The notes under the pieces: generated by a model
What the model was told of the DNA's origin: nothing
What the model saw: the letters and a program-made list of their open reading frames with translations, nothing else
The model's database searches: none
Position numbers and translations under genes: made by a program
Origin: JACVRM01 sp963755085
Lineage (GTDB): Bacteria; Actinomycetota; Thermoleophilia; Gaiellales; Gaiellaceae
Length of the DNA stretch: 64,000 nucleotides
Assembly: GCA_963755085.1 (NCBI GenBank)
Contig: CAVWIN010000014.1
Span: 248,001-312,000, forward strand
Reading direction: 5' to 3'
In this document: one piece after another, positions 15,727-23,994 of the stretch
How positions within the stretch are numbered: the first letter of the stretch is position 1
Layout: each line of letters starts with the position of its first letter

Positions 15727-16321
15727 CGACGAGCTCGTTCTCGGCTGGCGCGAGTCCGAGTGGACGGGCATCGCGCCGGTGCTCGAAGAGGACGTCGCGC
15801 TGTCGTCGATCGCCCAGAACGAGATCGGGCACGCGCGCGCGATCTACGCACTGCTGTCCGATGATCCCGACGTGCTCGCGTTCGACCGCCGGCCAGAGGA
15901 GTACCGCTCCTCCGCGTTCGTCGAGCTGCGGTACGTGCCCGACTGGGCGCACACGATCGCCCGCCGCTATCTCTACGAGCACGCGGATGCGATCCGCATC
16001 GCTCGGCTCGCCGCGTCCGACGACGGGGCGGTGGCCGGCCTCGCGGCGAAGATCCAGCGCGAGGAGGCGTACCACCTCATGCACGCCGACATGTGGGCCG
16101 AGCGCCTGCGCGACGAGCCGCGCTTCCGCGCGGCGGTCGACGAGCTGCTGCCCTCCGCCCTGGGCCTGCTCGAGCCGGGCGACCGGCCGGCACTCCTCGC
16201 GGCGACAGGCCTCGGGGACGCCGAGCCCATCGAGCGCGGCGCGCACGACGAGTCATGGCCTCAGCTCTGGGAGGAAATGACGATCGTGCGGCGCAGCGAG
16301 CCGTCGGGCGTCGCATGGTGA
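15695..16321 (+). CDS. paaC: Phenylacetyl-CoA epoxidase subunit PaaC
   Basis: 208 residues, somewhat short for PaaC (~240-250). Ferritin-like fold: LALADDEL-type LLAIADDELVLGWRESEWTG, LSSIAQNEIGHARAIYALL and KIQREEAYHLMHADMW are the conserved PaaC segments; PaaC is the structural partner of PaaA. GTG 15695 has an AAGGAGG Shine-Dalgarno inside paaB. The stop overlaps the paaD start region. Confidence 0.94.
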   Translation: MNEQELLAIADDELVLGWRESEWTGIAPVLEEDVALSSIAQNEIGHARAIYALLSDDPDVLAFDRRPEEYRSSAFVELRYVPDWAHTIARRYLYEHADAIRIARLAASDDGAVAGLAAKIQREEAYHLMHADMWAERLRDEPRFRAAVDELLPSALGLLEPGDRPALLAATGLGDAEPIERGAHDESWPQLWEEMTIVRRSEPSGVAW

Positions 16322-16800
16322 CGACCGAACAGGTCTGGGCGGCGCTCGACGAGATCGAGGATCCCGAGATCCCGGTCATCTCGCTGGTCGACCTCGGCGT
16401 CATCCGGGACGTCGCCGTGAACGCCGGCCGCGTGCGGGTCGAGTTCACGCCGACGTTCATGGGCTGCCCGGCGCTCGAGGTCATGCGCGACCGGATGGCC
16501 GAGCGGATCGCCGAGCTCGGCGCCGAGCCGCAGATCGACGTGATCCTCGACGACTCGTGGTCGACCGACCGGATCACGCCGGCGGGCCGCGAGAAGCTGC
16601 GCCAGGCCGGGTTCGCGCCGCCGGCGCCGCGCCAGGTCGGCGGCCCGCAGCTGGTCCAGCTCCGAAGCGGCGGGTTCCGCTGCCCGTACTGCGGCTCGAC
16701 CGACACGCGGCTCGAGAACATCTTCGGGCCGACGCCGTGCCGTTCGCTCCGCTATTGCAACGGCTGCAGCCAGCCGTACGAGCACTTCAAGACCATCTAG
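16315..16800 (+). CDS. paaD: PaaD, metal-sulfur cluster assembly factor for the epoxidase
   Basis: 161 residues. The N-terminal MIP18/DUF59 domain has EDPEIPVISLVDLGVIRDVAV and TPTFMGCPALEVM; the C-terminal zinc ribbon has CPYCGS and YCNGCSQPYEHFK. This is the layout of PaaD, thought to mature the iron centres of the epoxidase system. The ATG at 16315 (alternative GTG 16318) overlaps paaC by 7 bases. No paaE reductase follows: the next gene is a DNA glycosylase. Electron supply must therefore come from elsewhere or from an unlinked gene. Confidence 0.94.
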   Translation: MVTTEQVWAALDEIEDPEIPVISLVDLGVIRDVAVNAGRVRVEFTPTFMGCPALEVMRDRMAERIAELGAEPQIDVILDDSWSTDRITPAGREKLRQAGFAPPAPRQVGGPQLVQLRSGGFRCPYCGSTDTRLENIFGPTPCRSLRYCNGCSQPYEHFKTI

Positions 16801-16810
16801 CGTCCCCGCC

Positions 16811-18031
16811 ATGCGGGCCACTGCCGAAGCCGCGCGGCGCTTTCTCGTCACGCGCCACTTCCTCGCGCCGGCGCGGTCGCTCCAGGGCGGCTCCGGTGCC
16901 GTGATGGACGTCGTCGCAAAGCTCGGCTCGCTGCAGTTCGACCCGATCGCCGTGGCCGGGCGCAACCACGACCTCGTGCTGCACGCGCGCGTCGCGGGCT
17001 ACGAGCCGGCCTGGTGCGAGCAGCTCTACGAGCGCCGCGAGCTCTACGAGGCCTACAACAAGGGGCTCTCGTTCGTGCCGGCGAGCGAGTTCCCCTGGTT
17101 TCGCGGGTACCTCCACCACAGTCCGCCGCGGGTCATCGCCGAGAACCCGGACGTGGCCCAGCGGGTGCTCGAGCGGATCCGTGCAGAGGGCCCGCTGTCC
17201 TCGCTGGACTTCGAGCGCGAGCAGGGAGCGACGACCGACTGGTTCGGGCTGCCCACGAACACCGTCCGCGCGGTCCTGGAGGCGTACGCCGCGACCGGCG
17301 TGCTCGGCCTGGCGCGCCGCGACGGCAACCGCCGCTACTACGACCTGCTCGAGCGGCTGCTGCCGGCGGACCTCGTCGAGCGGAAGGTGCCCCTGCGCGA
17401 GCAGCTCCGGCACAAGCTCCTGTCGAGGTACCAGGCTCACGGCCTGCTCGGCGTCAGCGGCGCCGGCGACGTCTTCAGCGGGATCGGCACCGCCAAGCCC
17501 GACCCCCGCTGGCCGGAAAGCCCCGGCCGCAACGCGCTCCGTGAGGAGCTCGTCGAGTCCGGCGAGCTGGTTTCGGTCCAGGTCGAGGGCGTTCCGAGCA
17601 AGCGCTTCGTCCTGAAGGATGAGGTCGCGGACCTGGAGGCGCCGCCGGAGCCGCCGCCGTCCGCGGCCTTCGTGCCGCCGTTCGACCCGCTCGTGTGGGA
17701 CCGGCGTCTGCTCGGCAGCCTGTTCGGGTTCGACTACGTCTGGGAGCTGTTCATCCCGCCGGCGAAGCGGCGCTGGGGCTGGTACGTGCTGCCGATCCTC
17801 TTCCGCGATCGCTTCGTCGGCCGGATCGAGCCGCGCATCGACCGCGAGCAGTCTCGCGTCGACATTCTCGATCTCTGGTGGGAGGACGGGTTCGCGCCCA
17901 CGCGGGCGGAGGGCTTCGTCGACGCGATGCACGACGCGCTGCACGCATACCTCCGGTTTGCCGGCGTCGAGAGGCTTCAGTGGCCGGCGCACCTCGGCCA
18001 GGAGGAGAAACTCTGGCGCGTTTCGTCCTGA
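16811..18031 (+). CDS. YcaQ/AlkX-family winged-helix DNA glycosylase (crosslink repair)
   Basis: 406 residues. FLVTRHFLAPARSL, LGSLQFDPIAVAGRNHDLVL and YEAYNKGLSFVPASEFPWFR are signatures of the HTH_42 family that unhooks DNA interstrand crosslinks by cleaving bulky N7-alkylguanines. The catalytic QxQ or QxD motif corresponds to QFD here. A TAGCGT sequence formed by the paaD stop codon lies 7 bases before the ATG, so a leaderless transcript is possible even though the gene directly follows the paa operon. The 3' end overlaps the next gene by 19 bases. Confidence 0.88.
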   Translation: MRATAEAARRFLVTRHFLAPARSLQGGSGAVMDVVAKLGSLQFDPIAVAGRNHDLVLHARVAGYEPAWCEQLYERRELYEAYNKGLSFVPASEFPWFRGYLHHSPPRVIAENPDVAQRVLERIRAEGPLSSLDFEREQGATTDWFGLPTNTVRAVLEAYAATGVLGLARRDGNRRYYDLLERLLPADLVERKVPLREQLRHKLLSRYQAHGLLGVSGAGDVFSGIGTAKPDPRWPESPGRNALREELVESGELVSVQVEGVPSKRFVLKDEVADLEAPPEPPPSAAFVPPFDPLVWDRRLLGSLFGFDYVWELFIPPAKRRWGWYVLPILFRDRFVGRIEPRIDREQSRVDILDLWWEDGFAPTRAEGFVDAMHDALHAYLRFAGVERLQWPAHLGQEEKLWRVSS

Positions 18032-18636
18032 TTCACGGCGCCTGGCATGGCGGCTGGTGCTGGGCCGGCGTCGTCGAAGCACTCGAGGCGCGCGGCCACG
18101 TCGCCTGGGCGCCCGACCTCCCGTGCGAGCAGGTAGGGCTGACCCAGCGGGACTACGCCGAGGTGATCGGGCCGCAACCGGACGCGATCGTCGTTGGCCA
18201 TTCCTGGGGCGCGCAGACGGCCGGCCTGGTCGACACCCCGGTACGCGTGTATCTCGCCGGCACGCTGCCTGTCGACGATCTCTTCCCGGACTGCTTCGCG
18301 CCGGACTTCGGCGGCACCGTCCGCGACGAGCTCGACCGCTCGTACTGGCCGGACGCCGACACCTGCGCGGAGAAGCTCTATCCGGACTGCACCCGCGAGG
18401 TCTCGGACCGGGCGTTCGCGCAGCTCCGGCGCCAGGCGCGCACGGCCGAGGTCACCGTGCCGCTCCGGCCCGACGACGTCGTGATCGCGACGATGCACGA
18501 CCGGGCAATCGATCCCGGCTGGCAAGTCCGGATGAGCGAGACGCACGGCACACGGCTCGTCCGGATCGCCGCCGGCCACTCGCCGTTCCTCACGCAACCG
18601 GACGAGCTCGCAGGCGTGCTGTCCTCACTCGGCTGA
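18013..18636 (+). CDS. Alpha/beta hydrolase, probable CTG start
   Basis: 207 residues. FVLIHGAWHGGWCWAGVVEA gives the oxyanion loop, VVGHSWGAQTAG the nucleophile elbow (Ser in GHSWG), and AAGHSPFLTQPDEL the catalytic His, as in the small esterases of the salicylate-esterase/pheophytinase-like group. No ATG, GTG or TTG lies close to the fold's start. CTG 18013 is preceded by GGAGGAG with 5-base spacing; a GTG at 17980 would add 11 residues without a Shine-Dalgarno. Substrate unknown. Confidence 0.8.
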   Translation: MARFVLIHGAWHGGWCWAGVVEALEARGHVAWAPDLPCEQVGLTQRDYAEVIGPQPDAIVVGHSWGAQTAGLVDTPVRVYLAGTLPVDDLFPDCFAPDFGGTVRDELDRSYWPDADTCAEKLYPDCTREVSDRAFAQLRRQARTAEVTVPLRPDDVVIATMHDRAIDPGWQVRMSETHGTRLVRIAAGHSPFLTQPDELAGVLSSLG

Positions 18637-18649
18637 CACACTCGGCCGG

Positions 18650-19078
18650 ATGCGCATCGCCGCCCTGGTGCTCCTCTGTATCGCCCTGACCGCCTGCGGC
18701 GGCGGCTCCAATCCGAGTGACCTCGCGCAGCAGGCGAATGCGATCTGCACGACCTACTCCCGGGCGGTCGACAAGCTGAAGGCGCCGTCGACGATGCCGG
18801 AGACGGCCGCGTACGCCGCCAGGGCGCGCGCGCTGTTCGCGACGAGCACGCGCAAGCTCCACGGGCTGGATGCCGAGCCGGTAGACGCCTCGGACTACCG
18901 CAAGTGGCTCGCGCTCGTCGACAAGGCGCTCGGACGCGTCGCCGCGCTGGAACGGGCCGCCCGCGCCCGCGACGAGGCGAAGATCAACGCGCTCGGCGAC
19001 GCGACGACCAGGGCGCGCGTCAAATCGGACACGCTGGCGCGCAAGCTGGGCTTCACGGCCTGCGCGACCGCGAGATAG
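18650..19078 (+). CDS. Small predicted lipoprotein
   Basis: 142 residues. The signal sequence ends in the lipobox LTAC (Cys 16), followed by GGGSNPSDL. The mature part is helical and Ala/Arg rich, with NAICTTYSRAVDKL and a C-terminal KLGFTACATAR segment, a pattern common among actinobacterial lipoproteins of unknown function. It begins 13 bases after the hydrolase stop. No named family recognised. Confidence 0.7.
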   Translation: MRIAALVLLCIALTACGGGSNPSDLAQQANAICTTYSRAVDKLKAPSTMPETAAYAARARALFATSTRKLHGLDAEPVDASDYRKWLALVDKALGRVAALERAARARDEAKINALGDATTRARVKSDTLARKLGFTACATAR

Positions 19079-19102
19079 CAGCCTCGCGTTTACCCTGTGG
19101 CG

Positions 19103-19390
19103 ATGGCGCAACGCGGACCATCGCGGAGAGGAGCGATCGAGCGGCTGCGCGAGCGGGTGGCGCACGTCGACGAGGGCGAGTGGTTCTTCGCCCAGATCGC
19201 CGATGCCGTGGCCGAGCAGCGACTGCACCGCGGGCTCTCACAGAAGCAGCTCGCCGAGCTGTGCGGCACCACGCAATCGGCGATTGCCCGGCTCGAGGCC
19301 GGCGGCCGGCCGCCGCGTATCGACACGCTGCTGCGGATTGCCCACGCGCTCGACTGCGACCTCGTCGTCGAGCTGCGCGAGCGCGACTAG
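19103..19390 (+). CDS. XRE-family helix-turn-helix regulator
   Basis: 95 residues. The C-terminal half is a standard XRE/Cro domain: RGLSQKQLAELCGTTQSAIA, RLEAGGRPPRIDTLLRIAHA, LDCDLVVEL. It resembles antitoxin-like or stand-alone regulators, but no toxin gene is adjacent. ATG 19103 lies 6 bases after a TACCCT box (19091-19096), favouring it over GTG 19097. The stop shares CTAG with the convergent crotonase gene. Confidence 0.82.
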   Translation: MAQRGPSRRGAIERLRERVAHVDEGEWFFAQIADAVAEQRLHRGLSQKQLAELCGTTQSAIARLEAGGRPPRIDTLLRIAHALDCDLVVELRERD

Positions 19391-20151
19391 CGCCCGCTGA
19401 ACTTCGCCGGCCGCTTCTCGAGGAACGCCGTCACGCCCTCGCGGAAGTCGTCCGTCTGCGCGGCCTCTGACTGCAGCTTCGCCTCGAGCTCGAGCTGCTC
19501 GTCCAGCGTCGCCGTGGCCGCGTGCTCGAACAGGTGCTTTGTCATCCCGACCGCGCGCGGCGGCAGTGCCGCGTAGGCGGCCGCCCGCTCCGCCGCGCAC
19601 GCGGCGGCGTCCTCGACGACCTCGTTGACCAGCCCCATCGCATGCGCCTGCGCCGCCGTCGCCGGCCGCCCCGAGCTCATGAACTCGTACGCGCGCGCCT
19701 GGCCGAGCAGCTGGACGATGAACCACGAGCCACCGGAGTCCGGGATCAGCCCGATGGAGACGAAGCCAGGGACGAACGACGCCGAGTCGGCAGCGATGCG
19801 GAGGTCGCACGCGGCGGCGAGCGACAGCCCGGCGCCGGCGCAGACGCCGTTCACAGCGGCGATCACCGGCTTGTCCAGCCCGCGGATCGCGTAGATCGTC
19901 GGGTGGTAGGTCGCACGCAGGTGCGCACCCACGTCGCCGGCCGCACTCGCGAACTCGGTCAGGTCCTGGCCGACGCAGAACCCGCGCCCCGCGCCCGTGA
20001 GCACGACCGCGCGAACATCGCCGTCTGCCGCCTCGGCGAACGCTGCATGCAAGCCGGCGTGGACGCCGGCGGTGAGGGCGTTCAGCTTCTCCGGCCGGTT
20101 GAGCGTGACCGTGAGGACGCCGTTGTCGCGGGCGGTCAGGACGTCAGGCAT
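19387..20151 (-). CDS. Enoyl-CoA hydratase/isomerase, PaaG-like
   Basis: 254 residues of the crotonase superfamily. LTGAGRGFCVGQDLTEF and the oxyanion region VNGVCAGAGLSLAAACDLRI are intact, and LIPDSGGSWFIVQLLG carries the Asp typical of PaaG (1,2-epoxyphenylacetyl-CoA isomerase) rather than the Glu of ordinary hydratases. With paaABCD 3 kb away, a role in ring-epoxide isomerisation to oxepin-CoA is likely, though general enoyl-CoA isomerase activity is possible. It stands alone, convergent with the XRE gene. Confidence 0.85.
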   Translation of the reverse strand: MPDVLTARDNGVLTVTLNRPEKLNALTAGVHAGLHAAFAEAADGDVRAVVLTGAGRGFCVGQDLTEFASAAGDVGAHLRATYHPTIYAIRGLDKPVIAAVNGVCAGAGLSLAAACDLRIAADSASFVPGFVSIGLIPDSGGSWFIVQLLGQARAYEFMSSGRPATAAQAHAMGLVNEVVEDAAACAAERAAAYAALPPRAVGMTKHLFEHAATATLDEQLELEAKLQSEAAQTDDFREGVTAFLEKRPAKFSGR

Positions 20152-20187
20152 GCGCGCCAGATCTTCTCACGCGGGGCTGGCGCCGAA

Positions 20188-20297
20188 GGGAGCTGTCCCC
20201 AGTGAATGCGCACAGCTCCCGTCGGCAGAACCCTCTCAGCCCGGCTGCTTGCGTAGAGACACGAGGAACAGCCACCGCTGACACTGGGACGGCCCCT
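20188..20297. repeat. Dispersed intergenic repeat, copy A
   Basis: A 110-base element between two minus-strand genes. It begins with the perfect 9-bp hairpin GGGAGCTGT...ACAGCTCCC (20188-20220) and ends GGGACGGCCCCT at the TAG stop of the GerW gene. The interior shares GTCCCCAGTGA, GTCGGC-GAACCC, AGCCCGG-GCTTGCGTA and ACGGCCCCT with copy B at 44073-44194. Confidence 0.7.
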
Positions 20298-20619
20298 AGC
20301 TGAAATATCTCGCAATGCGCCAGCCGACAAAGAGCGAGAGCGCCGCCACGATCTGCCACCCGAGCACGATGCGGTTCGGATCGACGGCCGGCCGCCAGCG
20401 CACGTCGCCGTCGGAGATCACATAGGCGCCGACCGGCCGCGCGTGCAGGCCGAAGCCGCCGCCGCCGTTGTTCTCGCTGTCGCCGCCGCCCCCGCCGCCG
20501 CCGCGCACCCTCGCGACCGGGATGACCGTGACGCCGTTCTCCTCGTAGGCCTCCCCGAAGACGCGCCGCACGCTCATCGCCTCGCGCGCGCCCTCCAGCA
20601 TCTCGTCCACGTTCGCCAT
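20296..20619 (-). CDS. GerW/YtfJ-family protein with C-terminal membrane helix
   Basis: 107 residues. EMLEGAREAMSVRRVFGEAY, GVTVIPVARVRGGGGGGG and RPVGAYVISDGDVRWRPAVD are the conserved blocks of the GerW (YtfJ) family, named after a Bacillus spore germination protein but common in non-sporulating actinobacteria. The C-terminus adds a single membrane span (IVLGWQIVAALSLFVGWRIA), anchoring it to the membrane. The TAG stop coincides with the end of repeat copy A. One base separates it from the upstream crotonase gene's stop. Confidence 0.9.
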   Translation of the reverse strand: MANVDEMLEGAREAMSVRRVFGEAYEENGVTVIPVARVRGGGGGGGDSENNGGGGFGLHARPVGAYVISDGDVRWRPAVDPNRIVLGWQIVAALSLFVGWRIARYFS

Positions 20620-20620
20620 G

Positions 20621-21439
20621 TCACCGCTCCTTTCGGCTCTCGAGGAAGTCGCGGATCGCGCCCTGGGCCTCCTCGTTCAGCATCGATAGCGCGAGCCAGT
20701 CGCGCGCGTGGCCGACCGTCGCGTTCCACGACAGGTCGCGCCAGAAGTTCAGCTGCTGCTTCGCGTACCGGGTGGTCTCCGGCAGCTTCGCCGCCAGCTT
20801 CTCGACGAATTCGTCGACGACCGTGTCGAGCTCGGCCCGCGGAACGGCACGGTTCACGAGCCCCCAGTCGACCGCCTGCGCGGAGGTGATCGGCTCGCAG
20901 AGCAGGATGATCTCCCGCGCCCGGCGCTCGCCGACCATCACCGGCAGCCACTGCGTCGCGCCGCCCGCCGGCACCGAGCCGTGCTCGAGGCCGACGTGGC
21001 GGATGTACGCGTCGTCGACCATCACCGACAGGTCGCACCCCATCTGCACCTCGTTGCCGCCGCCGACGCAGATGCCGTTGATCCGCGCCAGAGTGGGCTT
21101 GCCGATCTCGCGCAGCCGGTCGTGCATGTCCTGGAAGGCGCCGAACCACTTCCAGTACTCCTTCGAGTTGCCGACCAGCTGGGCGCCCCACGAGCGCAGG
21201 TCGGCGCCGACGCAAAACGCGCGCCCCTCGCCCGTGACGACGACAACGCGGATGTCGTCGTCCCAGGAGGCGTCCTCGAAGGCCCGCGCGAGCTCCCGCA
21301 GCATCTGGAAGTCGAACGCGTTGAGCACGTCAGGGCGGTTCATGGTCACCGTCGCGCGCGGCGGCGCCTTCTCGTAGCGGATGCGCTCGAAGCCGAGCTC
21401 GGCCGGGTCGAGCGGGCGCGGCGCCGCGGGCTCGGTCAC
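20621..21439 (-). CDS. Enoyl-CoA hydratase/isomerase family protein
   Basis: 272 residues. The crotonase core is complete: TGEGRAFCVGADLRSWG, then NGICVGGGNEVQMGCDLSVM and EHGSVPAGGATQWLPVMVGE. The long insertion SKEYWKWFGAFQDMHDRLRE and the GGGNE loop are unusual and resemble enzymes annotated near aromatic or cyclohexane-carboxyl-CoA pathways; a specific reaction cannot be assigned. The GTG start overlaps the EthD gene stop by 4 bases. Part of the operon running downstream of the xanthine dehydrogenase genes. Confidence 0.85.
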   Translation of the reverse strand: MTEPAAPRPLDPAELGFERIRYEKAPPRATVTMNRPDVLNAFDFQMLRELARAFEDASWDDDIRVVVVTGEGRAFCVGADLRSWGAQLVGNSKEYWKWFGAFQDMHDRLREIGKPTLARINGICVGGGNEVQMGCDLSVMVDDAYIRHVGLEHGSVPAGGATQWLPVMVGERRAREIILLCEPITSAQAVDWGLVNRAVPRAELDTVVDEFVEKLAAKLPETTRYAKQQLNFWRDLSWNATVGHARDWLALSMLNEEAQGAIRDFLESRKER

Positions 21440-21717
21440 TCGACCTCCGCGAAGACGACCTTGAACGGGATCCCCATCGCCGCCGCGTCCGGCCCCGTGG
21501 CGTTGAACTCGGGCGACCGTGCGGCGGCCTTGAACGCATCGCGGTCGGCGAACTCGAACTCGGCGTAGTAGCCGAAGTCTGGCTCCTCGCGGGTCGGCGT
21601 CCCGAAGATCGAGCCGTGCCGAAACGTCACGCCGGGAACCCGCCGGCAGAGCACGGCGTGCTCCTCGTAGCGCTTCGGGTCCGGCGCGATCTCGTAGAGC
21701 ACCATCACTCGAACCAT
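21436..21717 (-). CDS. EthD-family small protein
   Basis: 93 residues. A ferredoxin-like (dimeric alpha/beta barrel) fold is suggested by MVLYEIAPDPKRYEEHAVLC, the central GYYAEFEFADRDAFKAAARS and a C-terminal FKVVFAEVE strand, as in EthD-type proteins of ~100 residues. Members include small oxygenase-like or dehydratase-like enzymes and proteins of unknown role. ATG 21717 follows GGGAGGAGCGG. It overlaps the next gene by 4 bases; the xanthine dehydrogenase large subunit stops 36 bases upstream. Confidence 0.8.
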   Translation of the reverse strand: MVRVMVLYEIAPDPKRYEEHAVLCRRVPGVTFRHGSIFGTPTREEPDFGYYAEFEFADRDAFKAAARSPEFNATGPDAAAMGIPFKVVFAEVE

Positions 21718-21753
21718 TCCGCTCCTCCCTCTCGTCGGACGGCGCGAGCCTAG

Positions 21754-23994
21754 TCAGAGCCCGACGATGTCGTCGGGCTTCACGGGGACCCGCGTCAGGG
21801 GACGTCCGGTCGCGGCCCGCAACGCCGACGCCACCGCCGCCGTCCCGACGACCGCCGAGAACTCGCCGACGCCCTTCACGCCGTAGGGCGCATCGGGCTC
21901 GGGATCCTCGATCAGCACCGAGTCGACCGGCGGCATGTCGAGCGTCGTCGGCAGCAGGTAGTCGGTGAAGCTCGCGTTGGTGATCAGGCCGTCGCGCGTC
22001 TGGATCTCCTCCATCAGCGCAAGCCCGAGGCCCTGCGCCGTGCCGCCCTCGATCTGCCCCTCGACCGCCGTGCGGCTGAGCGCCCGCCCGACATCCTGGG
22101 CGACGCCGATCCAGACGATCCGCGAGAGCCCGAGCTCGACGTCGACCTCGGCGACCACCTTCATCGCCGCGCAGGCGAGCGCGACGTGGGCCCGCTCGGA
22201 CGTCACCTGGCCGGTCTCCGGGTCGAGCGGCCCGGTCGGCGGGTGCCGGTACACGCGCTCGATGTCGATCGTGTCGGCGTCGTCGAGCGACCCGCCGCGG
22301 CGGCGCAGCTCCTCCATCGCCTCGCGGCACGCGAGCTGGACGGCGCCGGCCGCCATCCACGTCATGCGCGAGGCCGACGCCGAGCCGGCCGAGCCGACCG
22401 ACGCCGTCGTGCCCGGGAGCACGGTCACCTCGACCAGGCCGAGCTCCCGCTCCGCCGTGGAGCGGATGACCTCGATCACGCCCTGGCCGACCTCCGCCGA
22501 CGCGCACTGAACCTCCGCGCCGAGCCCGCCGGACGCTGCCGTGAAGAGCCGCACGCGAGCGGCGGTGAAGTCGTCGAAGCCCTCGGAGTAGCCGATGTTC
22601 TTGAAGCCGATCGCGAACCCGACACCGCGCTGCACGCCCTCGCCGCGCGTCGTGTTGCCGGCACCGCCGGGGAGGCGCAGCAGGTCGCGGGGAAGCGGCT
22701 CGGCGGCCGGCGGCTCCAGGTCTCGGGCCGCGCGGAGCACCTCGGCGGCGGGGAATGAGCCGGTCAGGAGCTGGCCGGTGGGGAGGCGCCCGCCCGGGCC
22801 GAGTGCGTTCAGGAGCCGCAGCTCGACCGGGTCGATGTCGAGCGCAACGGCGAGCTTGTCCATCTGCGCCTCGGCGGCGAAGCAGGTCTGCACGGCGCCG
22901 AAGCCGCGCATCGCGCCGCACGGCGGATTGTTGGTGTAGACGCACGTGGACTCGATCAGCGCGTTCGGCACCGCGTACGGCCCGCAGGCGAAGCAGGCCG
23001 CGTTCGACGTGACCGCCGTCGAGCTCGAGGCGTAGGCGCCGCCGTCGAGCAGGATCCGCATCCGCACCGAGACAAGCTGTCCCTCGCGCGTCGCGCGGTG
23101 CTCGGCCCAGATTCGCGCCGGATGCCGGTGGACGTGGCCCCAGAAGGACTCGTCCCGGCCATAGACGATCTTCACGGGGCGGCCGGTGTGCAGCGCGAGC
23201 ATCGCGCCGTGGATCTGCATCGAGAGGTCCTCGCGGCCGCCGAAGGCGCCGCCGACCCCGGCGAGGTGGATGCGCACCTGGTCGGGCTCAAGGGCGAGGC
23301 ACGGCGCGACCTGGTCGCGGTCGACGTGGAGCCACTGCGTGGCGACGTAGACGTCGACACCGCCCTCGCCGTCGGGCACCGCAAGCCCGGACTCAGGCCC
23401 GAGGAACGCCTGGTCCTGGATGCCGAGCTGGTAGACGCCCTCGACACTCACGTCGCCCTCGGCGTCGGGGTCGCCGTGGCGGATGACGACCTGGCGGACG
23501 ACGTTCGGGCGCGGGTCGTCGCGGTAGCCGTGGCCCATCGTCGGGCGGTCGGGATGGAGCGGCGGCTGCTCCGTCGCCCGCTCCATGTCGACGACGAGCT
23601 CGAGCGGCTCGTACTCGACGCGGATCGCCTCGGCCGCCCGCCGCGCCTGCTCGGGGTGCTCCGCAGCGACGACGGCGACCGGCTCGCCCTGGTAGCGGAC
23701 GCGCTCGTCCGCAAGCACGGGCTGATCGCGGAACTCGAGTCCGTACCGGTTGTCTCCCGGGACATCGGCGTGGGTGAGGACAGCGTGGACGCCGGGCATC
23801 GACACCGCCTGCGAGATGTCGATGCCGGTGATGCGCGCGTGCGCGTGCGGGCTGCGCAGCGTGTGGCCCCAGAGCATCCCCGGCGCAAACAGGTCGCTGG
23901 AGTACGCGAACTCGCCGGTCGTCTTCGGCACGGCGTCGGCACGCCGCCGCTCGACGACCGCGCGGCCGTGCGGAAGCTGGCGCGTGACCGTCAT
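21754..23994 (-). CDS. Xanthine dehydrogenase, molybdenum-binding subunit (PucD-like)
   Basis: 746 residues. RRADAVPKTTGEFAYSSDL at the start, GVGGAFGGREDLSMQ (molybdopterin loop), TNNPPCGAMRGFGAVQTCFA (substrate region with the active-site Arg-Gly-Phe) and the C-terminal GVKGVGEFSAV (catalytic Glu region, GVGE) mark a xanthine oxidase family large subunit. With its separate 2Fe-2S and FAD subunits upstream (4-base ATGA overlap), it forms the three-gene type that hydroxylates hypoxanthine and xanthine to urate. The divergent purine genes support xanthine as substrate over CO or nicotinate. Confidence 0.88.
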   Translation of the reverse strand: MTVTRQLPHGRAVVERRRADAVPKTTGEFAYSSDLFAPGMLWGHTLRSPHAHARITGIDISQAVSMPGVHAVLTHADVPGDNRYGLEFRDQPVLADERVRYQGEPVAVVAAEHPEQARRAAEAIRVEYEPLELVVDMERATEQPPLHPDRPTMGHGYRDDPRPNVVRQVVIRHGDPDAEGDVSVEGVYQLGIQDQAFLGPESGLAVPDGEGGVDVYVATQWLHVDRDQVAPCLALEPDQVRIHLAGVGGAFGGREDLSMQIHGAMLALHTGRPVKIVYGRDESFWGHVHRHPARIWAEHRATREGQLVSVRMRILLDGGAYASSSTAVTSNAACFACGPYAVPNALIESTCVYTNNPPCGAMRGFGAVQTCFAAEAQMDKLAVALDIDPVELRLLNALGPGGRLPTGQLLTGSFPAAEVLRAARDLEPPAAEPLPRDLLRLPGGAGNTTRGEGVQRGVGFAIGFKNIGYSEGFDDFTAARVRLFTAASGGLGAEVQCASAEVGQGVIEVIRSTAERELGLVEVTVLPGTTASVGSAGSASASRMTWMAAGAVQLACREAMEELRRRGGSLDDADTIDIERVYRHPPTGPLDPETGQVTSERAHVALACAAMKVVAEVDVELGLSRIVWIGVAQDVGRALSRTAVEGQIEGGTAQGLGLALMEEIQTRDGLITNASFTDYLLPTTLDMPPVDSVLIEDPEPDAPYGVKGVGEFSAVVGTAAVASALRAATGRPLTRVPVKPDDIVGL

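Noticed and set aside
19103..19390. XRE protein as the antitoxin of a toxin-antitoxin pair
   Set aside because: No small toxin-like gene is adjacent; the neighbours are a lipoprotein gene and a crotonase gene.
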